This document shows positions 20,215-29,048 of a stretch of DNA of 64,000 nucleotides, in pieces. Under the pieces are notes generated by a model, which was not told where the DNA came from, did not search any database, and saw nothing but the letters and a program-made list of their open reading frames with translations. The stretch comes from Pseudomonas sp. 102515 (GTDB lineage Bacteria; Pseudomonadota; Gammaproteobacteria; Pseudomonadales; Pseudomonadaceae), in the NCBI RefSeq assembly GCF_031085165.1, contig NZ_JAVHTY010000005.1:366673-430672 (forward strand), read 5' to 3'. The position numbers and the translations under genes are program-made. Numbering within the stretch: the stretch's first letter is position 1; each line of letters opens with the position of its first letter.

Positions 20215-22056
20215 TCAGAAGCTGAAGCAGGAGCAGCCGAAGGCGCCCCAGAAGCCACTGAAGTCGCTGACCGGCACCCGGCTCTGGCGCGCCCGCTCAT
20301 GGCCGTGGCCATGCACGGAACAGGCGCCGGCGCATTGGTGCACGGCGGCCTGCAGTGGCGCGCCGGGTTTCCAGTGACCGGGCACCTTGACCACCGGCGA
20401 CCAGTCCGGGGTGACCGGCAAGGGCGCCGGACCCAGGCGATCGAATTCCTCGGCGCCATGGACGATGCGGCCACCGACCACGGTCAGCACCGACTCCAGG
20501 TGCTTGATGGCCTTTTCCTCGACCGTGAAGAAGTCCGCCGAGAGCACCGCCACGTCGGCCAGCTGGCCCACCCGCAGCTGGCCCTTCTTGCCCTGCTCCG
20601 AGGAGAACCAGGCGCTGCCCTGGGTGAACAGCTGCAGGGCGGTGGCCCGTGGCAGGCCTTCCTGGTAGAGCGCCAGGCCGCCCACGGTGCGGCCACTGAC
20701 CAGCCAGTACAGCGAGGTCCAGGGATTGTAGCTGGACACGCGGGTGGCATCGGTCCCCGCGCCTACCGGCACGCCTTCGGCGAGCATGCGCTGGATCGGC
20801 GGGGTCTGCTCGGCGGCCTGGGCGCCGTAGCGGTCGACGAAGTATTCGCCCTGGAAGGCCATGCGGTCCTGGATGGCGATGCCGCCGCCGAGCGCCCTGA
20901 CCCGCTCGATGTTACGCGGGCTGATGGTCTCGGCGTGGTCGAAGAACCAGGGCAGACCGTTGAAGGGCACGTCGCGGTTGACCCGCTCGAAGACGTCGAG
21001 CATCCGCGAGATGGATTCGTCATAGGTGGCGTGCAGGCGGAACGGCCAGCGCTGCTCCACCAGGTGGCGCACCACCGGTTCCAGATCCGCTTCCATGGTG
21101 GGCGGCAGGTCCGGACGCGGTTCGAGGAAGTCCTCGAAGTCGGCCGCGGAGAAGGCCAGCATCTCGCCGGCGCCGTTGTGGCGGAGGAAGTCGGTGCCCT
21201 GGTGCAGGGTGACGCTGCTGGTCCAGTTCTTGAAATCGGTCAGCTCTTCCTTGGGCCTCTGGGTGAAGAGGTTATAGGCGATGCGCACGGTGAGCTGGTC
21301 GGCGTCGGCCAGTTCCTGGATCACCTGGTAGTCGTCCGGGTAGTTCTGGAAGCCGCCGCCGGCGTCGATGGCGCTGGTCAGGCCCAGGCGATTGAGTTCG
21401 CGCATGAACTGGCGGGTGGAGTTGACCTGGTATTCCAGCGGCAGCTTGGGCCCCTTGGCCAGGGTGGCGTAGAGGATCATGGCGTTGGGCCGGGCGATCA
21501 GCATGCCGGTGGGCTCGCCGCGGGCATCGCGCTGGATCTCGCCACCTGGCGGATTGGGCGTGTCCTTCGTGTAGCCCACGACACGCAGGGCGGCGCGGTT
21601 GAGCAGGGCGCGGTCGTAGAGGTGCAGGATGAACACCGGGGTATCCGGCGCGGCCTGGTTGAGCTCCTCCAGGGTCGGCAGACGGCGCTCGGCGAACTGG
21701 AACTCGTTCCAGCCGCCCACCACCCGTACCCACTGGGGCGCCGGGGTGCGCTCGGCCTGGTCCTTGAGCAGGCGCAGGGCGTCGGCCAGCGAGGGCACGC
21801 CTTCCCAGCGCAGCTCCAGGTTGTAGTTGAGGCCACCGCGGATCAGGTGCAGGTGGGAGTCGTTGAGGCCCGGGATGGCACGGCGACCGCGCAGGTCGAC
21901 CACCTGGGTGCCCGGGCCGCGATGCGCCATGACGTCGCTGTCGCTACCCACGGCAAGAAAGACGCCGTCCTTGATGGCGACCGCGCTCGCCTCGGGGCGC
22001 TCGGGATCGACGGTGTGGAGCTTGCCGTTGTGCAGGATCAGATCGGCGTGTTGCAT
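20215..22056 (-). CDS. YtcJ-like metal-dependent amidohydrolase
   Basis: 613-aa amidohydrolase of the YtcJ/amidohydro_3 family. It has an N-terminal beta sandwich (LILHNGKLHTVDPERPEASA), metal-binding HLH at about 68-70 in LNDSHLHLIRGG, a TIM barrel, and a later GAGTDATR segment supplying the catalytic Asp region. The C-terminus (after about 560) is Cys/His-rich (HQCAGACSVHGHGH, FGCSCF) and unusual for the family; it may bind metal. There is no signal peptide. Substrate unknown. The cluster context suggests degradation or detoxification of a small organic compound. Confidence 0.85.
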   Translation of the reverse strand: MQHADLILHNGKLHTVDPERPEASAVAIKDGVFLAVGSDSDVMAHRGPGTQVVDLRGRRAIPGLNDSHLHLIRGGLNYNLELRWEGVPSLADALRLLKDQAERTPAPQWVRVVGGWNEFQFAERRLPTLEELNQAAPDTPVFILHLYDRALLNRAALRVVGYTKDTPNPPGGEIQRDARGEPTGMLIARPNAMILYATLAKGPKLPLEYQVNSTRQFMRELNRLGLTSAIDAGGGFQNYPDDYQVIQELADADQLTVRIAYNLFTQRPKEELTDFKNWTSSVTLHQGTDFLRHNGAGEMLAFSAADFEDFLEPRPDLPPTMEADLEPVVRHLVEQRWPFRLHATYDESISRMLDVFERVNRDVPFNGLPWFFDHAETISPRNIERVRALGGGIAIQDRMAFQGEYFVDRYGAQAAEQTPPIQRMLAEGVPVGAGTDATRVSSYNPWTSLYWLVSGRTVGGLALYQEGLPRATALQLFTQGSAWFSSEQGKKGQLRVGQLADVAVLSADFFTVEEKAIKHLESVLTVVGGRIVHGAEEFDRLGPAPLPVTPDWSPVVKVPGHWKPGAPLQAAVHQCAGACSVHGHGHERARQSRVPVSDFSGFWGAFGCSCFSF

Positions 22057-22108
22057 GTGGCCTCCGGGACCAGGATCAGAAGTCCGGGCGCAGGGCGCCC
22101 GGGAAGAC

Positions 22109-22927
22109 TCAGCTGGCGACGAAGGCCAGCAGGTCGCGGTTCAGCTGCTCGGCGTGGGTCACCGCGAAGCCGTGGGGGGCGCCGGCGTACACCTTGAGCT
22201 CGGCGCCGCGGATCAGCTCGGCGGCGAGCTTGCCGGTGGTCGCGAAGGGCACCACCTGGTCGGCGTCGCCGTGGATCACCAGGGTCGGCACGTCGATCTT
22301 GGCCATGTCCGGGCGGAAGTCGGTTTCCGAGAAGGCGGTGACGCAGTCGACCGTGCCCTTGAGCGAGGCCAGCAGGGCGATGTTGAGGGTCTGGGTGAAG
22401 ACGCCGTCGGAGACCTGCTGGCCCTGGTTGGTGCCATAGAAGACTGGCGCGAAGTCGGCGAGGAACTGGGCGCGGTCCTTCAGCAGCCCCCCTCGGATAC
22501 CGTCGAAGACGCCCTGGTCGACGCCCTGGGGGAAGTCCGGCTTCTGCCCGAACAGCGGGGTGACGGCGCCGAGCAGCGCCAGCTTGGCCACGCGCGCCGA
22601 GCCATGGCGCGCCAGGTAGCGGCTGACGTCGCCACCGCCCATGGAAAAGCCCACCAGGGTGACGTCGCGCAGGTCCAGGTGCTCGATCAGCTCCTTGATG
22701 TCATCGGCGAAGGTGTCGTAGTCGTAGCCGTTCCACGGTTGGCCGGAGCGCCCGAAACCGCGCCGGTCGAAGGCGATGGCGCGATAGCCGTGGCTGGCCA
22801 GATGGTGCATCTGGTAGTCCCACATGTCGGCGTCCAGCGGCCAGCCGTGGCTGAACAGCACGGGCCTGCCGCTGCCCCAGTCCTTGAAATAGATCTCGAC
22901 GCCGTCGCGGGTGGTGAAGGTGCTCAT
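22109..22927 (-). CDS. Alpha/beta hydrolase (non-heme chloroperoxidase/esterase type)
   Basis: 272-aa alpha/beta-hydrolase. The oxyanion region is FSHGWPLDADMW, the nucleophile elbow GFSMGGGD has Ser95, an acid candidate lies in VIHGDADQVVPF, and the catalytic His candidates are in APHGFAVTH. The overall sequence follows the cofactor-free haloperoxidase/esterase (CPO) subfamily; such enzymes act mainly as esterases or perhydrolases. It overlaps the ABM-membrane gene by 4 bp, so it is translationally coupled. Confidence 0.9.
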   Translation of the reverse strand: MSTFTTRDGVEIYFKDWGSGRPVLFSHGWPLDADMWDYQMHHLASHGYRAIAFDRRGFGRSGQPWNGYDYDTFADDIKELIEHLDLRDVTLVGFSMGGGDVSRYLARHGSARVAKLALLGAVTPLFGQKPDFPQGVDQGVFDGIRGGLLKDRAQFLADFAPVFYGTNQGQQVSDGVFTQTLNIALLASLKGTVDCVTAFSETDFRPDMAKIDVPTLVIHGDADQVVPFATTGKLAAELIRGAELKVYAGAPHGFAVTHAEQLNRDLLAFVAS

Positions 22928-23553
22928 GGTTGTTCGCCTCTAGGGGTGGGGGGAGTGGAAAAGGCGCCCGAGCGGGCGTTGAGCCAGGGCGCGCACAGGC
23001 TGCTCACCCTCGGCATGATCAGGAACACCACCAGCGGCACGATGCACAGGGTGATCAGCAGGTTGCTGGGCACCGGGCCGGCCAGCAGCGGATAGCGCGC
23101 GAACAGCGGCTGCCACAGCGGCGGGATCAGCATGGTCAGGGGCGCGATGACCAGGTAGGTCAGCACCGCCTGCTTCCAGGCTGGCGGCTGGCGCACGCCG
23201 GGGCGTGGTGGCTTGAACCAGAATTCGGCGTCGGCATGCACCTCAGGGGCATCGGCCTCGCGCAGCAGCGGCGCCACTTCGGCGATCAGCGCCTGGCGCT
23301 CTGGCGAGGCCAGCCAGGCCTGGAGCTGGTCGACGTCGGCGAAGCGCACCAGGGTGGTGAAGGCGGCGCCCTCCTCGGCTGGCGGGATGACATCCACGCC
23401 CAGGTGGCCGCAGGCCGCACGGGCGGCGGTGACCGCGCGCTCCAGCCAGCGCTGGTAGGCAGCCTGCTGACCGGCCAGGGGCTGGTGGCGGATCACCAGG
23501 GTGACGATGCGGCTGTGGGCCTGCTGCAGGTCCTGACCGAGTATGGCGCTCAT
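22924..23553 (-). CDS. ABM-domain protein with C-terminal membrane segments
   Basis: 209 aa. An N-terminal antibiotic-biosynthesis-monooxygenase-like domain (VTLVIRHQPLAGQQAAYQRW, about 18-120) is followed by two hydrophobic segments (AVLTYLVIAPLTMLIPPL and LLITLCIVPLVVFLIMP). This architecture is common in proteobacteria, where the ABM domain is thought to face the cytosol; the activity is untested. ATG 23553 (MSAILGQDL) was chosen since the upstream frame to 23697 is a shadow of the DoxX gene. It overlaps its neighbours by 4 bp on both sides. Confidence 0.85.
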   Translation of the reverse strand: MSAILGQDLQQAHSRIVTLVIRHQPLAGQQAAYQRWLERAVTAARAACGHLGVDVIPPAEEGAAFTTLVRFADVDQLQAWLASPERQALIAEVAPLLREADAPEVHADAEFWFKPPRPGVRQPPAWKQAVLTYLVIAPLTMLIPPLWQPLFARYPLLAGPVPSNLLITLCIVPLVVFLIMPRVSSLCAPWLNARSGAFSTPPTPRGEQP

Positions 23554-23975
23554 GACAGGGCCCTCGCGAAACCGCCCTGGGCGGCGTGACGCCTGGCCAG
23601 CCGCGCCTCCAGCGAATAGCGACCCGGCCCGGTGAGCGCCAGGGTGCCGAACAGCACCAGCAGCAGCCAGCCGAACTGGCCTTCCTCCAGGGACCACTGC
23701 GGATGCACCACCAGCAGGGCGATCAGCAGCACGCCGAGGATCGGCAGGCAGGCCAGGCGCGTCGCCCAGCCCAGGGCGATCAGCAGCGGACAGAGCACCT
23801 CGGCGAAGACCGCGAAGCCCAGCGTCGGCCAGGCGCCCAGGTGCAGTGGGTCTTCGATCAGGCCGAGCTGCTGGTGAAAGTGCAGCGCCTTGGGCAGCCC
23901 ATGCACCGCCACGAGCAGTCCGGCGCCACCCAGCCGCAGGAACAAGAGTCCCAGATCCAGTCGCAAGCGTTCCAT
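23550..23975 (-). CDS. DoxX-family membrane protein (operon-leading)
   Basis: 141-aa four-helix membrane protein of the DoxX family, with the typical start RLDLGLLFLRLGGAGLLVAV and the charged HG.PK segment after TM1. DoxX-like proteins associate with redox or thiol stress systems, but their biochemical role is poorly defined. It is the first gene of the leftward six-gene operon. Its promoter lies in the 285-bp gap shared with a divergent DoxX paralogue at 24261. Confidence 0.88.
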   Translation of the reverse strand: MERLRLDLGLLFLRLGGAGLLVAVHGLPKALHFHQQLGLIEDPLHLGAWPTLGFAVFAEVLCPLLIALGWATRLACLPILGVLLIALLVVHPQWSLEEGQFGWLLLVLFGTLALTGPGRYSLEARLARRHAAQGGFARALS

Positions 23976-24260
23976 GGCCCAGCCTCCCGCGGAAAGAATC
24001 GGCTGCGAGAAGACCCCGCGCCGTCGATGGAGCGGACTTTCACCCGGACGACGGCAAGCGGCCTTGGACGTCTGTGCTGGTTTTTGTACGCCTGTGCTGT
24101 GGCATCCAGCTGAAAGGATTCACGTCGCAGTAACTGAGGAATAGTCAACTTGAGGGTGACTGTTTAACGCCATACAGCCGCTTATTAGAAAACGGAGTGG
24201 ACAGTAATCTATCCCTATCGCATCCAAGCCGGATGCCAGACCTGGAAAAGGACAGTCACG

Positions 24261-24668
24261 ATGAACACTCAAGCCCTCACCGCCACCACCGGTCGCCTGC
24301 TGCTCGCCAGCCTCTTCCTGTTCAGTGGCGTGGGCAAACTGCTCGCCCCGGCGGCCACCAAGGGCTACATCGCCGCCATGGGCCTGCCCTTCCCGGACCT
24401 TGCCTACCTGGGCGCCCTGGCGGTGGAGCTGGGACTCGCCAGCCTGCTGCTGATCGGCTATCGCACCCGGCCGGTGGCGCTGGCCATGGCCGCCTTCACC
24501 CTGGTCACCGCCCTGGTGTTCCACCACCAGTTCGCCGACCAGAACCAGTTGATCCACTTCCTCAAGAACGTCGCCATCGCCGGTGGCCTGCTGCAGGTGG
24601 CGGCCTTCGGCGCCGGGGTCCTGAGCGTGGATGGCCGGCGACCGGTGCGGGCGGCCCGGTTGGCCTGA
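24261..24668 (+). CDS. DoxX-family membrane protein (divergent paralogue)
   Basis: 135-aa DoxX/YphA-type membrane protein: TTGRLLLASLFLFSGVGKLL, then GLASLLLIGYRTRPVALAMA and HFLKNVAIAGGLLQV are characteristic. There are four hydrophobic helices. It is preceded by AAAGGACAG as a plausible ribosome-binding site. It is divergent from another DoxX gene and convergent with the LysR gene downstream (36-bp gap). Confidence 0.9.
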   Translation: MNTQALTATTGRLLLASLFLFSGVGKLLAPAATKGYIAAMGLPFPDLAYLGALAVELGLASLLLIGYRTRPVALAMAAFTLVTALVFHHQFADQNQLIHFLKNVAIAGGLLQVAAFGAGVLSVDGRRPVRAARLA

Positions 24669-24704
24669 TCGCCCTCGTCCGCTGTACCCGCCTGATCCCC
24701 AGGG

Positions 24705-25625
24705 TCAGGCGGGCGCCGTCACATCCAGCATCCTGGCGCAGGCCTCGCGCACCAGCTCGAGAAACAGGCGCAGCCGCGCCGGATAGACCCGGGCGTAGGG
24801 ATAGATGAGATAGATCGGCAGGGGTGCCGCCTGCCATTCCGGCAGCAGGTGCACCAGGCGACCCGCAGCGACGTCCTCGCGCACCATCCAGTGCGACAGC
24901 GCCGCGCAACCCAGGCCGCGCACCGCGGCATGGCGGGCGACGAAGAGACTCTCGGTGGCCAGCCGCGGCCGCAAGGGGACCACCCGGCTTTCGCCAGTGG
25001 CGCCCAGCTGCAGGCGCAGTTCGGTCTGGTAGAACTGGGTCATGGCGATCCAGGGCAGTGCCGCCAGCTCCTCGGGTGCCTGCAGCGTGCTCGCCAGCTC
25101 CGGCGCCGCCACCAGGATGCGCTGGACGTCGCCCAGGCGCACCGCCACGGTGTCCGGATCGTCCACCACGCCCACCCGGATGGCGCAGTCGACGCCATCG
25201 GCGACGAAATTCGGCGCCCGGTCGCTAAGCACCCAGTCCACTTGCATCCCCGGATAGCGCCGCAGATAGGTCTCCAGCGGATCGAGCAGCTGCTCCTGGC
25301 CGAAGGCATGGGGCATCACCACCCGCAGGCGTCCCTCGGGCTCGGCATGGGCGCCGTGCAGCGCGGCGGCGAAGGCCTGCCAGTCGCCGAGCAGTTGCTG
25401 GGCCTGGCGATAGCAGCGCTGGCCGTCCTCGGTCAGGCGCAGGGCGTGGGTCGAGCGCTGCACCAGGCGCACCTGCAGCGCCCCCTCCAACGCCTGCAGG
25501 CGTCGGCTGACGGTGGGCTGGGTGGTGCCGAGCTGGCGCGCGGCCGCCGACAGGCTGCCGGCTTCGACGATGCGCACGAAGGTTTCCAGCAAGTCGAGAC
25601 GGTCATGGGTAAAGGTAGTGTTCAT
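24705..25625 (-). CDS. LysR-family transcriptional regulator
   Basis: 306-aa LTTR with HTH DRLDLLETFVRIVEAGSLSA and TTQPTVSRRLQALEGALQVR, followed by an effector domain (EGRLRVVMPHAFGQEQLLDP). Arg/Trp-rich motifs are typical of the DmlR/AaeR branch. It is divergent from the MFS exporter at 25723 with 97 bp between starts, so it is the probable regulator of that exporter. The stop lies close to the convergent DoxX gene. Confidence 0.88.
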   Translation of the reverse strand: MNTTFTHDRLDLLETFVRIVEAGSLSAAARQLGTTQPTVSRRLQALEGALQVRLVQRSTHALRLTEDGQRCYRQAQQLLGDWQAFAAALHGAHAEPEGRLRVVMPHAFGQEQLLDPLETYLRRYPGMQVDWVLSDRAPNFVADGVDCAIRVGVVDDPDTVAVRLGDVQRILVAAPELASTLQAPEELAALPWIAMTQFYQTELRLQLGATGESRVVPLRPRLATESLFVARHAAVRGLGCAALSHWMVREDVAAGRLVHLLPEWQAAPLPIYLIYPYARVYPARLRLFLELVREACARMLDVTAPA

Positions 25626-25722
25626 ACCGCCTACGTATACCCCTTGTACCTCACGTCCGGCTACAGGCGGCGAGGGCTCTGGCGAAGAATGCGCTCATCG
25701 TCTTCCCACCCGGAGAATCGCC

Positions 25723-26946
25723 ATGACCGACATTCCTCTCTCGCATAGCCAGACCTCAGCTCACCCCGGCAGCCTGTCCCCTGCCCTGCTCGGCCTGCTG
25801 GCCACCGGCGCCGGCCTCAGCGTGGCCAACCTCTATTACAGCCAACCCCTGCTCGGCATTCTCGCGGGCGCCCTGCCGGCACCTGCCGCCGACGTGGGGC
25901 TGATCCCCACCCTCACCCAGCTCGGCTATGCCCTGGGCCTGCTGTTGCTAGCGCCCCTGGGCGATCGCTTCGACCGCCGCCGCATCATCCTGGCCAAGCT
26001 GGCCGTGCTGCTGCTGGCGCTGCTCGGCGCCAGCCTGGCACCGGGCCTGCACGGGTTGCTGGTGGCCAGCCTGGTCACCGGCCTGGCCGCCACCGTGGCC
26101 CAGGACCTGGTGCCGGCCGCTGCGACCCTGGCGCCGCCGGCCGAGCGCGGGCGCATCGTCGGCACGGTGATGACCGGCCTGCTGCTGGGCATTCTGCTGT
26201 CCCGGGTGGTGAGCGGGCTGGTGGGCGAGTGGCTTGGCTGGCGGGCGGTCTATCTGCTCGCCGCCCTGAGCATCGCCGCCATCGGCGTGGCGGTGTGGCG
26301 CGGCCTGCCTGCCTTCGCCGCCACCACCCGGCTCAGCTATCCGGCCCTACTCGGCTCCCTGGGCGCGCTCTGGCGCCGGCATGCCGCCCTGCGCCGGGCG
26401 ACCCTGGCGCAAGGGCTGCTGTCGGTAGGCTTCAGCGCCTTCTGGTCGACCCTCGCCCTCTATCTGCACGCCGGTCCCTTCCAGTTGGGCAGCGCCGCCG
26501 CCGGCGCCTTCGGCCTGGCCGGTGCCGCCGGTGCCCTGGCCGCGCCCTGGGCCGGCCGCCTGGCGGATCGCCACGGCGCGGAATGGGTGACGCGCCTGGG
26601 CATCGGCCTGGCGGCCCTGGCCTTCGCCAGCCTGCTCCTGTTGCCCTGGTTGCCGGGGGTGGCCGGTCTGGTACTGCTGGCGCTGGCGACGGTGGTCTTC
26701 GACCTTGGCGTCCAGGCCACCCTGATCGCCCACCAAGCGCAGGTCTACGGCCTGGAACCCGAGGCGCGCAGCCGGCTCAACGCGGTGCTCTTCACCGGCA
26801 TGTTCATCGGCATGGCCAGCGGCGCGGCCCTGGGCAGTCTGCTGCTGGCCCGGCTGGGCTGGAGTGGCGTCGCCGGCCTGGCGCTGGCGACCGCCCTGCT
26901 GGCGCTGGCAGTGCGGCTTTGGCTGGCCCGTCCGCGTCGGGTGTAA
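25723..26946 (+). CDS. MFS transporter divergent from LysR
   Basis: 407-aa, about 12 TM helices. It has the motif GDRFDRRRIILAKL between TM2 and TM3 and the NLYYSQPLLGILAGALPAPA start typical of this exporter group; it is paralogous to the MFS gene at 13894-15081. ATG 25723 follows GGAGAATCGCC, a good Shine-Dalgarno. The frame is open further upstream only because it shadows the LysR gene. Substrate unknown. Confidence 0.88.
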   Translation: MTDIPLSHSQTSAHPGSLSPALLGLLATGAGLSVANLYYSQPLLGILAGALPAPAADVGLIPTLTQLGYALGLLLLAPLGDRFDRRRIILAKLAVLLLALLGASLAPGLHGLLVASLVTGLAATVAQDLVPAAATLAPPAERGRIVGTVMTGLLLGILLSRVVSGLVGEWLGWRAVYLLAALSIAAIGVAVWRGLPAFAATTRLSYPALLGSLGALWRRHAALRRATLAQGLLSVGFSAFWSTLALYLHAGPFQLGSAAAGAFGLAGAAGALAAPWAGRLADRHGAEWVTRLGIGLAALAFASLLLLPWLPGVAGLVLLALATVVFDLGVQATLIAHQAQVYGLEPEARSRLNAVLFTGMFIGMASGAALGSLLLARLGWSGVAGLALATALLALAVRLWLARPRRV

Positions 26947-27107
26947 CGATCACGGTGCACAGCGAGGCGTCCTCTGGCGAAAGGATCGTCAACCAGAACA
27001 GGACGACCATTCTCCTCCCAGCTCGTTAATCAAACAGGGGCGCCACAGTAGGATGACTTCCATGGCGTCGGAACAGACCGCGCCCCACTCAGACAAGGAG
27101 CCTCATC

Positions 27108-27830
27108 ATGCTGGCCATTCGTAAAGCTTCCGATCGCGGCGCCGCCAACCACGGCTGGCTCAAGTCCTTCCACACCTTCTCCTTCGCCAGCTACCGCAAT
27201 CCGGCGGAGCAGGGCTTTTCCGACCTGCTGGTGATCAACGACGACACCGTGGCCGCGGGCCAGGGCTTCGGCGAGCATCCGCACCGCGACATGGAGATCT
27301 TCTCCTATGTGCTCGAAGGCGCCCTGGAGCACCAGGACAGCCTGGGCACCGGTTCGGTGATCCGCCCGGGCGACGTCCAGCTGATGAGCGCCGGCAGCGG
27401 CGTCAGCCACAGCGAGTACAACCACTCCGAAAGCCAGAGCGTGCACTTCCTGCAGATCTGGATCGTGCCCAACGTGCGCCGCGCCGAACCGCGCTACCAG
27501 CAGCAGCACTTCAGCGCCGAGGCCAAGCGTGGCCGCCTGGCCCTGATCATCTCGCCGGATGGCGCCGAGGGTTCGCTGGAGGTACGCCAGGACGCCCGCG
27601 TCTACGCCGGCCTGTTCGACGGCAGCGAAAGCGCCACGCTGCAGCTGGCCCCCGAGCGCCATGCCTATGTGCATGTCGCCCGCGGCAGCCTGGAGCTGAA
27701 TGGCGTCCTGCTGCAAGCCGGTGACGGCGCGAGGCTGCGCGGCGAGCGTGACCTGCAGCTGACCCACGGGACCGATGCCGAGGTACTGGTGTTCGATCTG
27801 CGGCCCAACGAACTGCCGCAAATGCCCTGA
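27108..27830 (+). CDS. Pirin family protein (YhaK/quercetinase-like bicupin)
   Basis: 240-aa bicupin. The pirin signature is present: KSFHTFSFASYRNP, then GFGEHPHRDMEIFSYVLEGALEHQDSLG with the metal-binding HxH...E set, and MSAGSGVSHSEYNHSES supplying another His. A few pirins show quercetin 2,3-dioxygenase activity, but most have unknown function and may sense redox state through iron. ATG 27108 has AAGGAG upstream. It is followed 74 bp later by a DedA-like gene. Confidence 0.92.
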   Translation: MLAIRKASDRGAANHGWLKSFHTFSFASYRNPAEQGFSDLLVINDDTVAAGQGFGEHPHRDMEIFSYVLEGALEHQDSLGTGSVIRPGDVQLMSAGSGVSHSEYNHSESQSVHFLQIWIVPNVRRAEPRYQQQHFSAEAKRGRLALIISPDGAEGSLEVRQDARVYAGLFDGSESATLQLAPERHAYVHVARGSLELNGVLLQAGDGARLRGERDLQLTHGTDAEVLVFDLRPNELPQMP

Positions 27831-27904
27831 CCCTGCCTGCGCCCGCGTAGCAGGCGCCAAGCCCGGAGGCCGCTCACTCGGCCTCCCCTTGCCGAGAACG
27901 CGCC

Positions 27905-28492
27905 ATGAGCACCCAAGCCCTGACCTCCCTGGTGGCCGGTAACGCCACCCTCTGGCTGACGCTGAACGTCTTTGGCGAACAGCTGGGCCTGCCGGTACCG
28001 GCCTATCCGTCGCTGGTGGTGATGGGCGCGGCGGCCGATGAAGCCGAATTGCTCCTGGCGCTGCTGGCTACCGTCGCCGTCACCGGCCTGGCCGATCTGC
28101 TCTGGTACTGGGCCGGCCGGCGACATGGCGCCTGGCTGTTGCGCCACCTGCCAGGCCACGTCCCGGCGGCTACCCGCCTGCCCAGCCTGCTGCTGGTGGC
28201 CAAGTTCATCCCCGGCGCCGCGGCCCTCGCCACCCTGAGCGCGGGCGCCAGCGCCATGCCCTTGCGGCGCTTCCTGGCCTATGACCTGGGCGGCGCCACC
28301 CTGTGGATCGGCTCCGGCCTGGCCCTGGGGCGGCTGTTCGAGGCACACATCCTGACCCTGCTCGACAGACTCCAGGCCTATGGCCCGGCACCTCTGCTGC
28401 TCGCCGGACTGCTCGGTCTCGCGCTCCTGGGCTGGCACCTGCTGGCCCGTAGACACGCTAGGCCAGGTCCGTCGCGACAGTATTGCGCCTAG
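27905..28492 (+). CDS. DedA/VTT-domain inner-membrane protein
   Basis: 195-aa membrane protein of the DedA (SNARE-associated, VTT) family. It has LPVPAYPSLVVMGAAA, the re-entrant segment followed by LADLLWYWAGRRHGAWLLRH, then KFIPGAAALATLSAGASAMP and a terminal TM helix. DedA proteins translocate undecaprenyl phosphate or other lipids in some bacteria; this one is untested. A weak Shine-Dalgarno is present before ATG 27905. Confidence 0.85.
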   Translation: MSTQALTSLVAGNATLWLTLNVFGEQLGLPVPAYPSLVVMGAAADEAELLLALLATVAVTGLADLLWYWAGRRHGAWLLRHLPGHVPAATRLPSLLLVAKFIPGAAALATLSAGASAMPLRRFLAYDLGGATLWIGSGLALGRLFEAHILTLLDRLQAYGPAPLLLAGLLGLALLGWHLLARRHARPGPSRQYCA

Positions 28493-28607
28493 ACGGTTGC
28501 CGTCTTAACGCTAATTAACGATAGCCAACTCGCACGTCAGACAACTGCACGGAATCATTCTCATCCAGGCCGTCGCGCCATGCGGCTGGTTTGATAGGGA
28601 GAGCGCC

Positions 28608-29048
28608 ATGTCCATGACCGTCGATAGCACCCTGGCTCTATCCAGTACCCGACTGGTCGGTTTGGCCGCCTGGCAGGAACGGCTGGCCAAGGAGGTCCTG
28701 CTGCAGCATCTGGAGCGCGGCATCAGCGTCAGCCAGGTCGCCTCCGTCTGCGGCCTGTCGCGCAGTCACTTCACCCGCCAGTTCAAGCTCAGTGCCGGAC
28801 TCGCCCCGCTGGAATGGCTGCGCCAGCAGCGCATCGACCGTGCCCGGCAATTGCTCGCCGAGCGTCGTCTACCCCTGGCGGCGATCGCCCTGGAATGCGG
28901 TTTCTTCGATCAGGCGCATCTGAGCCGGGTGTTCACCCGAGCCATCGGGATCCCGCCGCTGGCCTGGCAGCAGCAGGCCGTGGAGCGGCGATTGCTGGCG
29001 GAATTGCCGCAGATGCAGCCGCAACATGGCCAGCAGGCGGTAGCCTAG
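28608..29048 (+). CDS. Short AraC-family regulator (DNA-binding domain only)
   Basis: 146 aa, essentially a stand-alone AraC/XylS double HTH: SVSQVASVCGLSRSHFTRQF (first HTH) and LAAIALECGFFDQAHLSRVF (second), joined by the conserved RIDRARQLLAERRLP linker. There is no effector domain. ATG 28608 follows GGGAGAGCGCC. The last 180 bp, covering the second HTH, overlap the 3' end of the oppositely transcribed ATPase regulator; see findings. Confidence 0.88.
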   Translation: MSMTVDSTLALSSTRLVGLAAWQERLAKEVLLQHLERGISVSQVASVCGLSRSHFTRQFKLSAGLAPLEWLRQQRIDRARQLLAERRLPLAAIALECGFFDQAHLSRVFTRAIGIPPLAWQQQAVERRLLAELPQMQPQHGQQAVA

